Shown here piece after piece: positions 39,225 through 50,814 of a stretch of 64,000 nucleotides of DNA; the stretch's first letter is position 1, and each line of letters begins with the position of its first letter. Under the pieces are notes generated by a model. It was not told the origin of the DNA. It saw nothing but the letters and a program-made list of their open reading frames with translations, and did not search any database. The position numbers and the translations under genes were made by a program. This stretch comes from Odontocerum albicorne (Eukaryota; Arthropoda; Insecta; Trichoptera; Odontoceridae): positions 8,465,850 through 8,529,849 of the forward strand of contig OX463859.1 of assembly GCA_949825065.1 (NCBI GenBank). Direction: 5' to 3'.

Positions 39225-41370
39225 TACTCGTTTATTTGAAAGAAACGAGAAAACATTTGTACAGAAATTATTACATATAAAAGCCTGCAGTCATCTCGAA
39301 TCTGGATAAGAAAGTAGGATTGAAATCAGTTTGCTTTAATGCGAGTCGTAAAATTCTATTAAACAAAATTCGCAAGTCTTAAGTAAATGGGAAAATGTTA
39401 AAATAATTCAGTCATATGACACCCTCAACACATTTAAATTACTGTCGTACATTTTGAAGAGCATGGCCGGGAGATAACACTGTCTTTAGCTTCATTAATC
39501 AGGTTTTAGAAACACTGGAATATGCACAGTACTCACTGTTATGTTGGCAATAATAGAGCATGTGAAGATGCAACAACACTTACACATGTCGAACGCACAT
39601 GAGTATTGTTACCAGACAAACTATTTTACCAGACTGAGACCTTTTTTTAGGTGCCATCAGGAATTGAACCCAAAACCTCTGGGTCCAGCATCTTAATGGT
39701 AAGAAATAAATGTTACGTCTTGCCACCATTTCAATCAACCAGAACAAATTCTCTAGACTTCAACAAATGATGTTTTAATTATCAATGTATGTTATTGAAT
39801 TCCACTTTCATCATAATTTCTTCCAAAGTTAGAAAAATGTGAAAAAGCCTCATGTGAAAAACTAAACTCGGACCCTTTTTTTGTTCCATCAAAGTCCAAC
39901 CGAAAACTCTAGGGTTGAAAGTCAATAATTGAAGAGTTTAACTCATAAACCACATAACAAACATATTTTGATATATTTTTTTATATGGAAAAACAGTCCA
40001 TCAAGAATTGACAATATACCCATAAATGGCATATACGTGAATTCCAACTAAAAGTGATTCTGTTTTACAACCAAAGATGTCACTGGGCACATCTCCACAA
40101 GCAATTTACTCAAATACCGCACAATTTTTTTCTTGTAACTCTTTACGTATTTTTTGACTCTTGAGTCGTTTAACTCTTCAATTTTACAAAGCCACAAAGG
40201 TCATTAATTAAATTTCAAATAGAATTAAACCATGCGATTTCTAGAATAAATATTATGTAATAAAAAAATCATCCATTTAATCACAAAGACTTGGAAAGAT
40301 ATCATTCTCTCGTTCTGTAAAAAACATAATATGGCTAGGCATATGTATTCTTACATCTACAAAAACTAAATACAAAAATGGCCATGCTATTTAAAGAAAG
40401 TACCTTTTAGTTCAGGTTTCAAACTAGTGACCTTTTGCATTTAAGTCCAGTATGTTAAATGTACAACCTATTCGGTCCCTACGTCTTTATATTTCAACAT
40501 ATCTTCCAACATTCTCAACTAACTTTAAATTCTTTAAAAACCAATTTGCAAATTCAAAACTTCAAATAAAAAAATCTATACAATTAATTTATTTCAATTT
40601 TGTTTCGGAGCATGCATTGTCCTTTCGATCTGGTGATGGCAAAATCTTTTGCATTCCAAAGCATCATCTTTTGAGATTCGGTTCAATTTTGGACATATTG
40701 AAAATGATCTTCCTAGTTCAATCAGATATGCTTTATCCTTATATTTATCTCAAAATATCCCTAATTACTATAAAATTTCATCTTTATCTCTATTTTCCTT
40801 GAGATTTATCTTTGTTTTTTGTTATTTTTACTCTAATTTAACATATTATTTTACTAAGTTTAAGACACAGTAATCGATCCCTATAATAATTTTGAAACAA
40901 AAGCTCATTGGCTGAAAGAAATTGCTTTAAAGCAATAACAATAAATCCGACGCATGTATTTATTTACATGAAAGTGTTAAAATGAAAATAAATATATTTT
41001 GTTTATTGCATCCACATAAATTATTTATTTACATTGAGAGATACGAAATCTCTATCATTATTGCAATTTAGAATTTTTAAAACTTCTAATAAAAACAATC
41101 TATAAAATGTATTTATTTTATGTTTTTTGGGTTAACATTACTTTATAAGAACTTTACTTGTTTGAGTAACATCTTAATTTTTTTTTCTTTATTGGGTATA
41201 CATTAATTTATAAGAATTTTACTTATTTGTAGTAGCATGCTACTTTTTTTATTTGTTGGGTTTACATTAATTTATAAGAACTTTAATTCTAGTAATAAGT
41301 GCACGATTCTAAATTGGAGCTTAATAAATATTGTAGTTATAAGACTTAAATATTGAACTTGTGTTATGAT
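39225..41370. other. Intergenic, scattered SINE remnants only
   Basis: Family B SINE debris at about 39645-39740 and 39885-39960 (minus). The open frame 40452-40802 has no supporting motif. The rest is AT-rich. Confidence 0.4.
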
Positions 41371-41374
41371 TGTA

Positions 41375-42651
41375 TTGGGTGTACAAATAAGTTGCCGCCG
41401 TTTGACAAAAGTTGGCGCCATCAGTAAGTTATGGTTAAAATTGTCAGATGTAAAATGTCATTGTCGTAAGGTTGGACATCTGTCAACAACATAACCTTGA
41501 AATATTTGTGAATTTTTATCAGTATAATATATTCTTTTGTGTGCGAAAATGTCAAGTTTTAAGCCGAATAAGCGTCATTCGCGGGAACTTCTTCAATTTG
41601 AAGAAATCTGCAGCTGAGGCGCATCGATTGCTTGTAGAAGCATATGGTGAGGCTCCCTTAAGTGAGAGAAGTTGTCGTGAGTGGTTTCAAAAGTTTAAGA
41701 ACGGCGAATTTGGCATCGAAGACAAAGAACGTAGCGGAAGGCCGAAAGTGTACGAAGACGCGGAATTGGAAGTATTATTGGATCAAGATTCGTGCCAAAC
41801 GCAAGAAGAACTTGCACTTACATTAGGAGTGACTCAACAAGCAATTTCACATAGGTTGAAATCATTGGGAATGATTCAAAAACAAAGAAATTGGGATTCA
41901 TATGAACTGACACGGAGAAACTTTGAATGCCAATTTTCCACATGTGAAATGCTGCTTGCCAGGCATAAACGAAAGGGTTTTCTGCACCATATAGTCACTG
42001 GTGATGAAAAATGGATCCATTATGATAATCCAAAAAGGAAGAAATCATGGGGATCCCCTGGTCATGCTTCAACATCTACGGCTAAGCCAAATATTCATGG
42101 AAAAAAACTCTTGTTGTGTATTTGGTGGGATCAGCTTGGTGTCGTGTATTATGAGTTGCTCAAACCGAATGAAACCATTGCTGGGGCTGTCTACCGAACA
42201 TAATTGATGAGATTGAGTCGAGCACTCGAGGAAAAGCGCGCCCACTACTACGCCAGACACGACAAAATTATTCTCCTGCATGATAATGCTAGTCCACATG
42301 TTGCGGCACCGGTCAAAACCTATTTGGAAACACTCAATTGAGAAGTTTTACCCCACCCGCCGTATTCACCAGACATTGCTCCTTCTGATTACCACTTGTT
42401 TTGATCGATGACGCATGGCCTGTCTGAGCAGCACTTCACATCATATGAAGATACCAAAAATTGAGTCGATTCGTGGATAGCCTCAAAAGATGATGATGAT
42501 GACTGACGCGGTATTCGTATGCTGACAGAAAGATGGGGAAAAGTAGTGGCAAGCGATGGGTACTACTTCGAATAAAACATGAGGTTCCGTTCTTTCACAA
42601 TAAATGCCCATTTTTTTATAAAAAACGGCGGAAACTTATTTGTACACCTAA
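41375..42651 (+). mobile_element. Mariner element, full length, frameshift and several nonsense codons
   Basis: TA duplications at 41373-41374 and 42652-42653; inverted repeats TTGGGTGTACAAATAAGTT. ATG 41549 gives MSSFKPNKRHSREL, then a frameshift into FNLKKSAAEAHRLLVEAYGE. TGDEKWIHYDNPKRKKSW (first Asp), CIWWDQLGVVYYELLKPN, a stop at 42201, IILLHDNASPHVAAP (second Asp), a stop, PPYSPDIAPSDYHLF (third Asp), further stops, and a GAT repeat expansion near 42491. Inactive. Confidence 0.94.
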
Positions 42652-43067
42652 TACAATTGCATTTTTTTTAATTAAACTTCTGTTTGAAAGTTTGGCAATG
42701 CTTTTAAAGAGCTGTAACTGAATATTAAGTTTCTTTTGAAGAATTCATTCAATTTTCTGTGAAATAAGTCGAGCTAAAATTTACTGAGAAACATTATTAA
42801 AATTAAAATATTATTTACCATTGTTTTGCAGTCAAAAAGAGTTGTCACTATTAAAATTAATTTATTGATAAAATATGTTGTTCAAATATTTTTCGTAATA
42901 AAAATTTTCTTTGACTTTTTGTATTTACTGTAATGACATTGTTTATTTACCAGTAAAAATGTTGTTTATTATTTATTTTTATCTTTTAAAATTTATTTAT
43001 GCATGAGTGCAAGAGTTCTATTTTCGTTAATTTGAGTAAGGCTAAATATTTTTGCATACTGCATACC

Positions 43068-43522
43068 GTACACCAAACGATTGTCAGACCCGCACTCCTA
43101 TATGACTCCGAATGCTGGACGATGTATAACTCTAGGTAACTAGAAACTGCTGAAATGCGCATGCTAAGATGGTCAGCTGGTGTGTCCCTAAGAGACAAAA
43201 TAAAAAGCTCATGCATTCGTGGAAGCCTAGGTGTTACAGACATCAACAGCAAGATGGAGGAGAGGCGATTGAGATGGTATGGGCATGTTGGACGCAGAGC
43301 ACCCGATCACATTGTGAACCAGGCAATCTCCACGGATCTTCCTCGAATAACAACCAGAGGAAGACCAAAGAATTCATGGGTGGTGCAAAAAGATAACCTG
43401 ATGCAGAGGCACGGCCTGGGGGATGTAGTCCGGGACAGAAGAGCATACAACCTGAGGACGAGGAGAGCTGACCCCAACAGTCTTCGCAGACAGTGAGTTG
43501 GGATGGAGCCAGGGAGAAGAAA
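43068..43522 (+). mobile_element. RTE-clade LINE, truncated copy
   Basis: It starts at QTIVRPALLY, with one lesion at CTCTAGGTAACTAG, then the same C-terminus as 9678-10581 (RMLRWSAGVSLRDKIKSSC.. RRADPNSLRRQ, stop) and the ATGGAGCCAGGGAGAAGAAA end. CTGCATACCG / CCGCATATCG may be a decayed target duplication. Confidence 0.88.
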
Positions 43523-43531
43523 GACCGCATA

Positions 43532-43915
43532 TCGTGGGGTCAATACTAAAACTAGGTAACTCGAAATTTGGCAGTTTTGAGTTATTTACATGAATGGATT
43601 GCTCATCGAAGGGACTTTACAACGCTATAAATAGGTATCTTACAATATTATTTCTCAATTGAGTTATTTAGCATTTTCATAATTAGGTAAGTCGTAAACG
43701 TGGAAACAAAAGAATGCTTAAAGTAGATATCTGAAGTTCATATAACTTACATCTTACGATCTATTGAAACCTCCTTTATTAGTTTCATAAAAAATATTAG
43801 CGCCGTACCTCATCATTAAAGAGGAGTCATCGGACAAAAGGACCTCGAAACTAAGAATGCCATTTTCTCAGAATAGAGAATTTTGAGTTACCTAGTTAAA
43901 GTATTGAGCCCACGA
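43532..43915. mobile_element. TA-flanked MITE adjoining the RTE copy
   Basis: TA at 43530-43531 and 43916-43917; about 40-bp inverted repeats TCGTGGGGTCAATACTAAAA and the complement of CTAGTTAAAGTATTGAGCCC. No ORF. Confidence 0.8.
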
Positions 43916-44389
43916 TATGATAGTAGGATTGGAATGCATTAAATTAAAATATATGATATATTGTTATAATATCAACGAAATTCCCCTTTTATATATAGAA
44001 TGCGACTTTTGGGAAATCAATTTGCTGAGATTGTCGATATATTTTACTAGTCTATTGAACTTTAAAAGTAGGTTGATTGCAGAATTAAAAGTGTTGAATT
44101 TATACTTCACTATTCTTTCCGTGTTAATATCAAATTGATATGGTGAGGTGCGGGCAGCTGACTTGAGACAGTCCTGTATCGTATAATCAACTGCGTATAT
44201 TGTGAAATTTTCTTGTGTACTTACGTATTATTTTAATTATTTCATTGTATTGATGTGTCTTTTCATTTGGTTTTGTTGAATTGTTATAATTTTTTTTTAA
44301 TTTCAAGATTATTTTGTAAATATTATAAATGAAGCACATAATACATTTTTAGCTACATTGTACCGTTGATGAAAATTAAAAATAAAATA

Positions 44390-45152
44390 CAGGAAAACCC
44401 CGCTTAACGTGAATTAATTTTGCGCGAAAATCAATTAGAGTGGTTAAACAAAATGATAGTATTACTTGCTTTAAACAGCTGATTAATCAGTTAATGCAGT
44501 TATTGTTGATTTTTTCATTCAGAAGAGTTAAGCAAAATTTAATCAACTCTCATTCGAAGAGCTAAGCGAGAATGATCTGCAACTAGAACAGCGTGCATAT
44601 GAAGAAGATAAGGAGTGTGAGTAAGAACAAGAAGAAATTGTTAAGAAGCTAACTGCAAAATAAAAGCACTTGATCACATCGAACTCGCAAAGGAAATTTA
44701 ATTTGACGCAAACTGTGAAATTTGGACAAAGCAATCGAAAATGACATGATGAAATGAAAAAGTTAAGTTCATTCAAACATCCTTGCTCCTATATTTTGCA
44801 AAAAAATAGTTGATCATTTAACTATGTAAAAAAATTCAGTAAAAAACTCATGCATCGTTTTTTTATTGTTTAATAGGTTTATTCTCTAACTTATGTGTAG
44901 TGTATTTTTTTTTCGAAACTTAATCAAGGTGGATTATTAGGAATTTATAATACTTTTTATTGTATTTGATTTAAGTGATTTCGTTTAGCGCAAGGTAATT
45001 ACAGTCTAAATTCGTTTAGCGCAAGGTAATTACAGGCTGAATTCGTTTAGCGCAAGGTAATTACAGGCTGAATTCGTTTAGCGTAAGGTAATTACAGGCT
45101 GATTTCGTTTAGCGCAAGGTAATTACAGGCTGAATTAAATGAGGTTTTCCTG
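44390..45152 (+). mobile_element. Tigger/pogo-like element with C-terminal transposase remnant
   Basis: TA flanks; ends CAGGAAAACCCCGCTTAACG and the complement of AATGAGGTTTTCCTG. A plus-strand frame near 44540 reads FNQLSFEELSENDLQLEQRA, then EEIVKKLTAK with stops, similar to the acidic C-terminus of Tigger transposases. A 31-bp tandem repeat fills the right end. Pair of 56017-57088. Confidence 0.75.
44977..45132 (+). repeat. 31-bp subterminal tandem repeat, five copies
   Basis: Unit AATTCGTTTAGCGCAAGGTA plus ATTACAGGCTG, at the right end of the Tigger-like element. The sister at 56017 has one related unit only. Confidence 0.95.
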
Positions 45153-45154
45153 TA

Positions 45155-46135
45155 ACTTGGTTAGTGCGGTTTTGCATAGGTATTTTTTCACATTAACCGT
45201 GCTATACTCGTATAAGGTATAGCTGTATTGCCGATTAAATATGTATTTCACTTATAATAAATAATACAGTTAAATATACAACTGCGTGTATAAAAAAAAC
45301 ATTTGTAAAGTATTTGTAAATATGTGTATTCAGAAGATAGGCAAAACATACAAGGCTTAGAATATTAAATTTATATAAATAATTAAAAGCACTCAACAGT
45401 AAAATGCATTAAATTAAAATAAACAGATGAATAAAAAAGAACATTTTATAAAAAGTTAACAATTACTTTGAATATTTTTTTAGCATAGTTTAATGCAAAA
45501 TATTTAGTCACAATTGGATACCATTGATATATTCCTATATTCTTTATTTTAAATTTTCATTAAATATTTCATTTTAGTTATTTTTAAATAATAATGATTG
45601 AGCATCCATGTTATGAAGTACCTCATTAAAAAGTGTAATAAAATTTGTCCTTTTAATATTATCAGATAGTTTGCAAATTTAATTTATCCTGCAATAACAT
45701 GGGTAAGGACAGACTGTTCACAGTTTACAACATGATAGGCTATCATTCGTGATCATGCACGATTGTCAGAATATCCTGTGGATGGAAAACACCATTGTAT
45801 GTGTGTGCATTGGTTTATAGTGTGTAAACTGTTGCACTTCAGAAAGCATACAGTCTTAACAAATCAAACCCAAAATTCCAATGACAAGAATATCAAAATT
45901 CAAAGAAGATCGGCAGATTTAATCTGTCGTAGCCTTTCATTAGACAGTTTTTATATACATATAAGCTATAAAAAAAGTATACATTGTGACGGTAAATTGG
46001 TCTAAGAGCAAAACCAGTCTAGAAGTGTGTCCTCTTACTTAGTGTGACAACAGAAGTTGACAATTTATCTTCCGCGAGTGTTTTAAACTCTTTAGCTAAA
46101 TAGCAAGTAGAGGCGAATATAACTTGAAAAGACTC
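45155..46135. other. Intergenic; one unclassified repeat
   Basis: Nothing except the relative of 36480-36850 at 45785-46040. Confidence 0.4.
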
Positions 46136-46194
46136 ATGTTGGGAGATGAAAAGTCCACGAGGCTGAGGACGGTTACCAATTCAATAGGTTGACC

Positions 46195-46445
46195 AAATCT
46201 AGAACACAACAAAGCTCTTTAAGTCGAAGAAACTCCAAGATGTCCAAATTAGAACACAACAAAGCTCTTTAAGTCGAAGAAACTCCAAGACGTCCAAATT
46301 AGAACACAACAAAGCTCTTTAAGTCAAAGAAACTCCAAGACGTCCAAATTAGAACACAACAAAGCTCTTTAAGTCAAAGAAACTCCAAGACGTCCAAATT
46401 AGAACACAACAAAGCTCTTTAAGTCAAAGAAACTCCAAGACGTCC
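46195..46445 (+). repeat. 50-bp tandem repeat, five copies
   Basis: Unit AAATTAGAACACAACAAAGC, TCTTTAAGTCRAAGAAACTC, CAAGAYGTCC. Copies are nearly identical, the first one base longer. It is expanded from what looks like a LINE tail fragment just upstream (46140-46200). Confidence 0.97.
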
Positions 46446-46819
46446 AAATTAGAAAGAGATGGAGCATTATCGTAAAAAGAATTGGGAACGCAGTTTAGAA
46501 TAAAAATCTTTCCATCATAACTCGGTAAAATCTTTTCAGTTTGGAAATGTGTAATTAATTTGTAATAAATTATAAAATAATTATTTTGTAATACATTCAA
46601 TTGAACTGTAGATTTTTGGACAATACAATAGGGTAAAATAATGCAATGAAAAATAATGAGAAAAATTAATAATACATATTCAATTCATTTATATTTTCTT
46701 ATAAAATCTGTTTACTATAATAATTTGATATAAATGTATATATTGCAAAGCTTGATAAAATTATGATAGCTATAAGTCTAAAAATAAAATATCTTGTTTT
46801 GAAGCCATTGTGATTTTTC

Positions 46820-46990
46820 ATATCAGTTGGCTAAGGTTCTTTGGAGGGTTTTATCGCGTGGTTTTATTAATGATGTCGACGTTTCGAAAACATTGTGGTT
46901 TTCATCTTAAGGGCTCGTTCTTTGGCAAAGTGACTATGAACAAACTACACGGTAAAACGCTCCGTAAAACATTATCCAAAAAATAAAATA
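46820..46990 (-). repeat. Relative of the foldback repeats with GAAACGTCGAC motif
   Basis: Minus strand: CTTAAGATGAAAACCACAAT, GTTTTCGAAACGTCGACATC, ATTAATAAAACCACGCGATA. This has the same hairpin-then-GAAAC arrangement as 47070-47440 but otherwise diverged. Confidence 0.5.
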
Positions 46991-47069
46991 TCTTTTTTCT
47001 TGAATCTTCGAAAAGACTATAGTTTCACTTTGTGGTGGCATTTTTTTTACATAAAAGGAAAAATAAGTA

Positions 47070-47440
47070 AAATAAAAAACTTATTTTATATTTTTGTGTT
47101 CACCACATGTTTATTTTAGGTTCACAACTAGTTTAGAAGACCACCGTCTTCATCGTCAGGTGAAGATAAACTATATTGTTAAAATATATTCTGTATAAGT
47201 GTAATTCTGTACAGAATATATTTTAACAATTTAGTTTTACATAGTTTTGAAGATCACCGTTTTCATCATCAGGTGAAGAAAAACTAAATTATTAAAATAT
47301 ATTCTGTACAAGTGTAATTCTGTACAGAATATATTTTAACAATTTAGTTTATCTTCACCTGACGATGAAGACGGTGGTCTTCGAAACTAGCTGTGAACCT
47401 AAAATAAACCTGTGGTGAATACAAAAATATAAAATAAGTT
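47070..47440. mobile_element. Foldback element with hammerhead-like core
   Basis: Long arms ACTTATTTTATATTTTTGTR.. TTCACCACA..TTTATTTTAGGTTCAC.. are inverted around a middle segment, which carries a third copy of the core and two ATTCTGTACAGAAT palindromes. In the right arm (plus strand) CTGACGA, a GAAGAC..GTCTTC hairpin and GAAAC follow each other. Confidence 0.8.
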
Positions 47441-48436
47441 TTTTATTTTAATTATTTTTCCTTTTATAAAATATTTTGTTTATATTTAGCAAGCAGTGTG
47501 CATAAAAAACTTTTTTCTTAATTTCTACGTGTTTTGTTGATTATTTCAGATCATTGGAACAATTTGTGGGTATTTGAGATAGAAATGAGTGCTTAAAATT
47601 GGTCTGCAAATCAGTATGGAATTATATTTTTATAGAAAGAGAAAAAACATATCTAATTATATTGTCTAATGAAGACCTTTGTAAGACACAAGCAAGCTGA
47701 CAGGATTAGAACCTTAAACATCATGTTTGCTAAATGGATGCGTTTGCATGGCATTTTAGTTCTAATTATTATTTTTTTTTTCCTTTCTATAAAAATATTT
47801 TTTAAGCACACTGCTTTTATATCGGTACTCGGGACAAAATTTGGAAGAAAAATAATGTTAGAAAATCACCTTTATGATATATTTCTTTTATATTGCAACC
47901 CATGTCTAATTCAGACCGCAGTCCAAGTTCCTACGTTTTTTTCCATCCAAATGAACATTTTTTTTAGATACGGACCTTAATTATTAATTTGGATCAATTA
48001 AGATAAAAAAGCCTCATTAGATTATCATGTGATCTTACACTGTTTGAATAAGATATAAAATTAATGAAGAACATGTAAAATCACTGTCAATTGGTCAAAT
48101 TTGTGCCATAAATACAATACATAATCATAAGATGCAGCAAATAAGCCTTCTCTAATTGTAAATGTATAAAACTTTATTTTGATTACTTATATATGAGTAT
48201 AATTATAAAGTGTAAAAATAATACAAAGAAACATGCACCTTAAAGTATAAAATAATACAAAAGTAAAACATTTTTCCTTTGAACATTAAAGATAAATGTG
48301 TATAGATACATTTAAAGTTAAATAAAATATTATTTCACATAACATTCAAGGCAGTTATAGATAGTAAAATTTCTCCATTGAAATTTAAAGAAGTTGTTTA
48401 GAGTATGTTAAAATTTGTTAATTAATATTTTGCAGT

Positions 48437-48745
48437 TTGCAGATCTTACACATAAGTCAGAGAAAGGAATATTATCCAAGTCAAAAGACATTCCTCCATT
48501 ATTGCTTGAACTGGAAATACAAAAAACTTGAATATTTTGTCATGGAATGCAAATATGTAACTGTTTTATACGGATTTGCTGCGACTCCCGGCTACAGTCG
48601 TGCTGTACAGCCGTGTCTTCATTGTGATGCCCGATTTCGACCATTATGTAAATTCAATCATTGCCTTCAGTGTTTTGTGCCTCAGAAGACTTATTCAATT
48701 GTGTTGCATCATATCAAGAAGTCTGCAGTCAACAAAATAAGGTAG
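48437..48745 (+). CDS. Unassigned ORF, possible exon
   Basis: Open for 103 codons; its second half is GC-richer and Cys-rich (GFAATPGYSRAVQPCLHCDA, RFRPLCKFNHCLQCF). Just upstream, TTTGCAG precedes another frame, FADLTHKSEKGILSKSKDIP.., 33 codons to a stop. Either could be a host exon. No family recognised. Confidence 0.25.
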   Translation: MQILHISQRKEYYPSQKTFLHYCLNWKYKKLEYFVMECKYVTVLYGFAATPGYSRAVQPCLHCDARFRPLCKFNHCLQCFVPQKTYSIVLHHIKKSAVNKIR

Positions 48746-48949
48746 TTTTGATTTGTAAAAATAATCTAGCATCAGAACTAAACCATAAGAAAGTCATAAG
48801 GACCTGTAAAGGCAAATTAACAGATATATAGGAACTTCCATATATAAAATGTGCAAAGTACTTAGCTGGTCCCATGGGTAAAGCAAAGAAAAAAATGTTA
48901 TTCACATATAGAAGGGATGGCTAACAGCGTAAAGTGACATGTTGACATA

Positions 48950-49600
48950 CGGTAAATCTGCCAACAACCGCCTTCCTGGAAGACCTCCAAAAAGATAAAA
49001 GTTGGGAGTCAATGCCTCAAGAGAGAGACGAGTTGTAAAGACAGGTCTAACAGTCAAAATGAAGAAGTTTTTGAAACTATTAATTTTTTACTATAATTAT
49101 TCACAATATTTTTATATATATTTTACTACATTTGCTTATACGAGTATCTAGATGAAATCTAATTTTTTTACTATGGGTAATCTATTTTCTTCCCGGAAAA
49201 TTTAATTTGATATATTGTAATAATAATGTATTTTGTGTATAACCTAATTTACGTTATAAAATGTATATACTACAAGAATGAAATCATTTATGTTATGGAA
49301 TTTTAAACTACTAATTTAAAAAAATTGTGCAAAGATTTTTAAAAACTAGATATTTATAACAGAACACCATTTGTGGCACTTTATATTCAATTGTACCCAA
49401 TTTCATAGAAAATTGCCATTTAGTTCAAGAGAAAAAAAAGAAGAACTTAGAAGGATGATGAGTGTTAAATGGTACGACCATGTGATGTAAAATAGATTGT
49501 CTTCGTAAACAACAGAAGCCTTTATCCACCACAGTACGGATAAGGCACTGGCGATGGTTTGGTCACGTATTAAGAAGCCGACGGTATTGGACTAAGAGCT
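48950..49600 (+). mobile_element. Degenerate LINE tail fragments
   Basis: 48960-49035 reads NNRLPGRPPKR; 49540-49590 reads RIRHWRWFGHVLRSRRYWTK. Both are recognisable C-terminal LINE motifs in a stop-ridden context. Confidence 0.5.
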
Positions 49601-49894
49601 GCACTCCTACTAAAAATTCAACTAATCCAACATCCATTACTATATAACCATTCAATAATGTTATGATACGGGGATTCGCAGTCTTGGTCTAATGTGGAAG
49701 GACGTACACTGTGTTCCTAATAGAAGAGAGTGTCAGATTTGTTGCAAAGGAAATTGGTTTTCAGGATATTAATAATTCCTCAGATGATCTTCAAAGCCTA
49801 GTTAGTCTACGCCTACTTTACAGCCCAATGTTGCAAGTTCGATTCCTGTTGGAGCCCAGATTTTGTAAAAAAGAATTCATATAATTTTACTTAA

Positions 49895-50428
49895 CCCTTA
49901 TCATGGCATTGTAACACAGGTGTTACACTAATTTAGGGATTTAAAAAAAAAAACAGAAACTATAACGTAATTTCAAATATGGCAACACATTCAAATATTA
50001 CACATGCACTATTGTGTGCAGTGGTATCATCTGGTGATAAATATTGACAACGCTACAACCTTTCAAACGACATTGGGTCAACATGTCTGGACAGCGTGGG
50101 TGCATTTTGAAAATTGGGGTAAATAATCTAAATATCTTATTAATCACTACATGTAGATAAAATTTTAATCAAACCATTTTATTTGTTGATAATTCAGCTA
50201 TGTAAATATTGTTCATGTTTTAAATTATAGAATCATTTTATAGCCCTATTTGTGTTTTATAAAAATTGATATTTTGGCAATGTAACGTGGGTGTTACATA
50301 TAAAAAAAAAACCATAAGGAAGTTGTGATTTTTTTTCCTCAATTTTTCTTCATAACTTACCATATAACAAGGAATCACCAAAGAAAAACGTTAATATTTG
50401 GATAAATTGAACTTTGTCAAGATAAGGG
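49895..50428. mobile_element. piggyBac-like TTAA element, non-autonomous
   Basis: TTAA then CCCTTATCATGGCATTGTAA at the left; TTTGTCAAGATAAGGG then TTCA at the right (TTAA changed by one base). GTAACACAGGTGTTACAC is a palindrome near the left end. No ORF. Confidence 0.6.
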
Positions 50429-50635
50429 TTCAGGCTTCTTTAATATTTTTTTGGTTGGTTAAAAGAGATTGCCACATGGTAATAAAACACAATAAAACAA
50501 ACCCACAATAAAACACATATTTGTTAAGAATTCTGACATATTGAGTTTTATCTTATGAGGTTACAGATTGGCTTAATTTCTAGAAATTGTATAGTATTCC
50601 ACTTTCATTGTATACAGAACATAATGTGGCAGGCT

Positions 50636-50812
50636 TAATGCCATGTGGCAATCTCTTCCAACCAACCAGAAAGATGCTAAAGAGACCTTAAGTGAAAACT
50701 AAATTGAAATCCTTTTTTGAAAAAAATCTGGGTTCCAATGGAATTTGAACCCGCAACCTCCGAATTGGGAGACAGGTGTACTTACCAACTAGGCCACGGA
50801 GGTCATCATCAT
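50636..50812 (-). mobile_element. tRNA-derived SINE (family B), full-length copy
   Basis: The minus strand begins GACCTCCGTGGCCTAGTTGG (box A) and has GGGTTCAAATTCCATTGG (box B). It ends GGTTGGTTGGAAGAGATTGC, CACATGGC. Confidence 0.75.
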
Positions 50813-50814
50813 AT

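Noticed and set aside
40452..40873. Overlapping frames of 116 and 74 codons
   Set aside because: Very AT-rich, no domain, no splice context, two competing frames; treated as chance.
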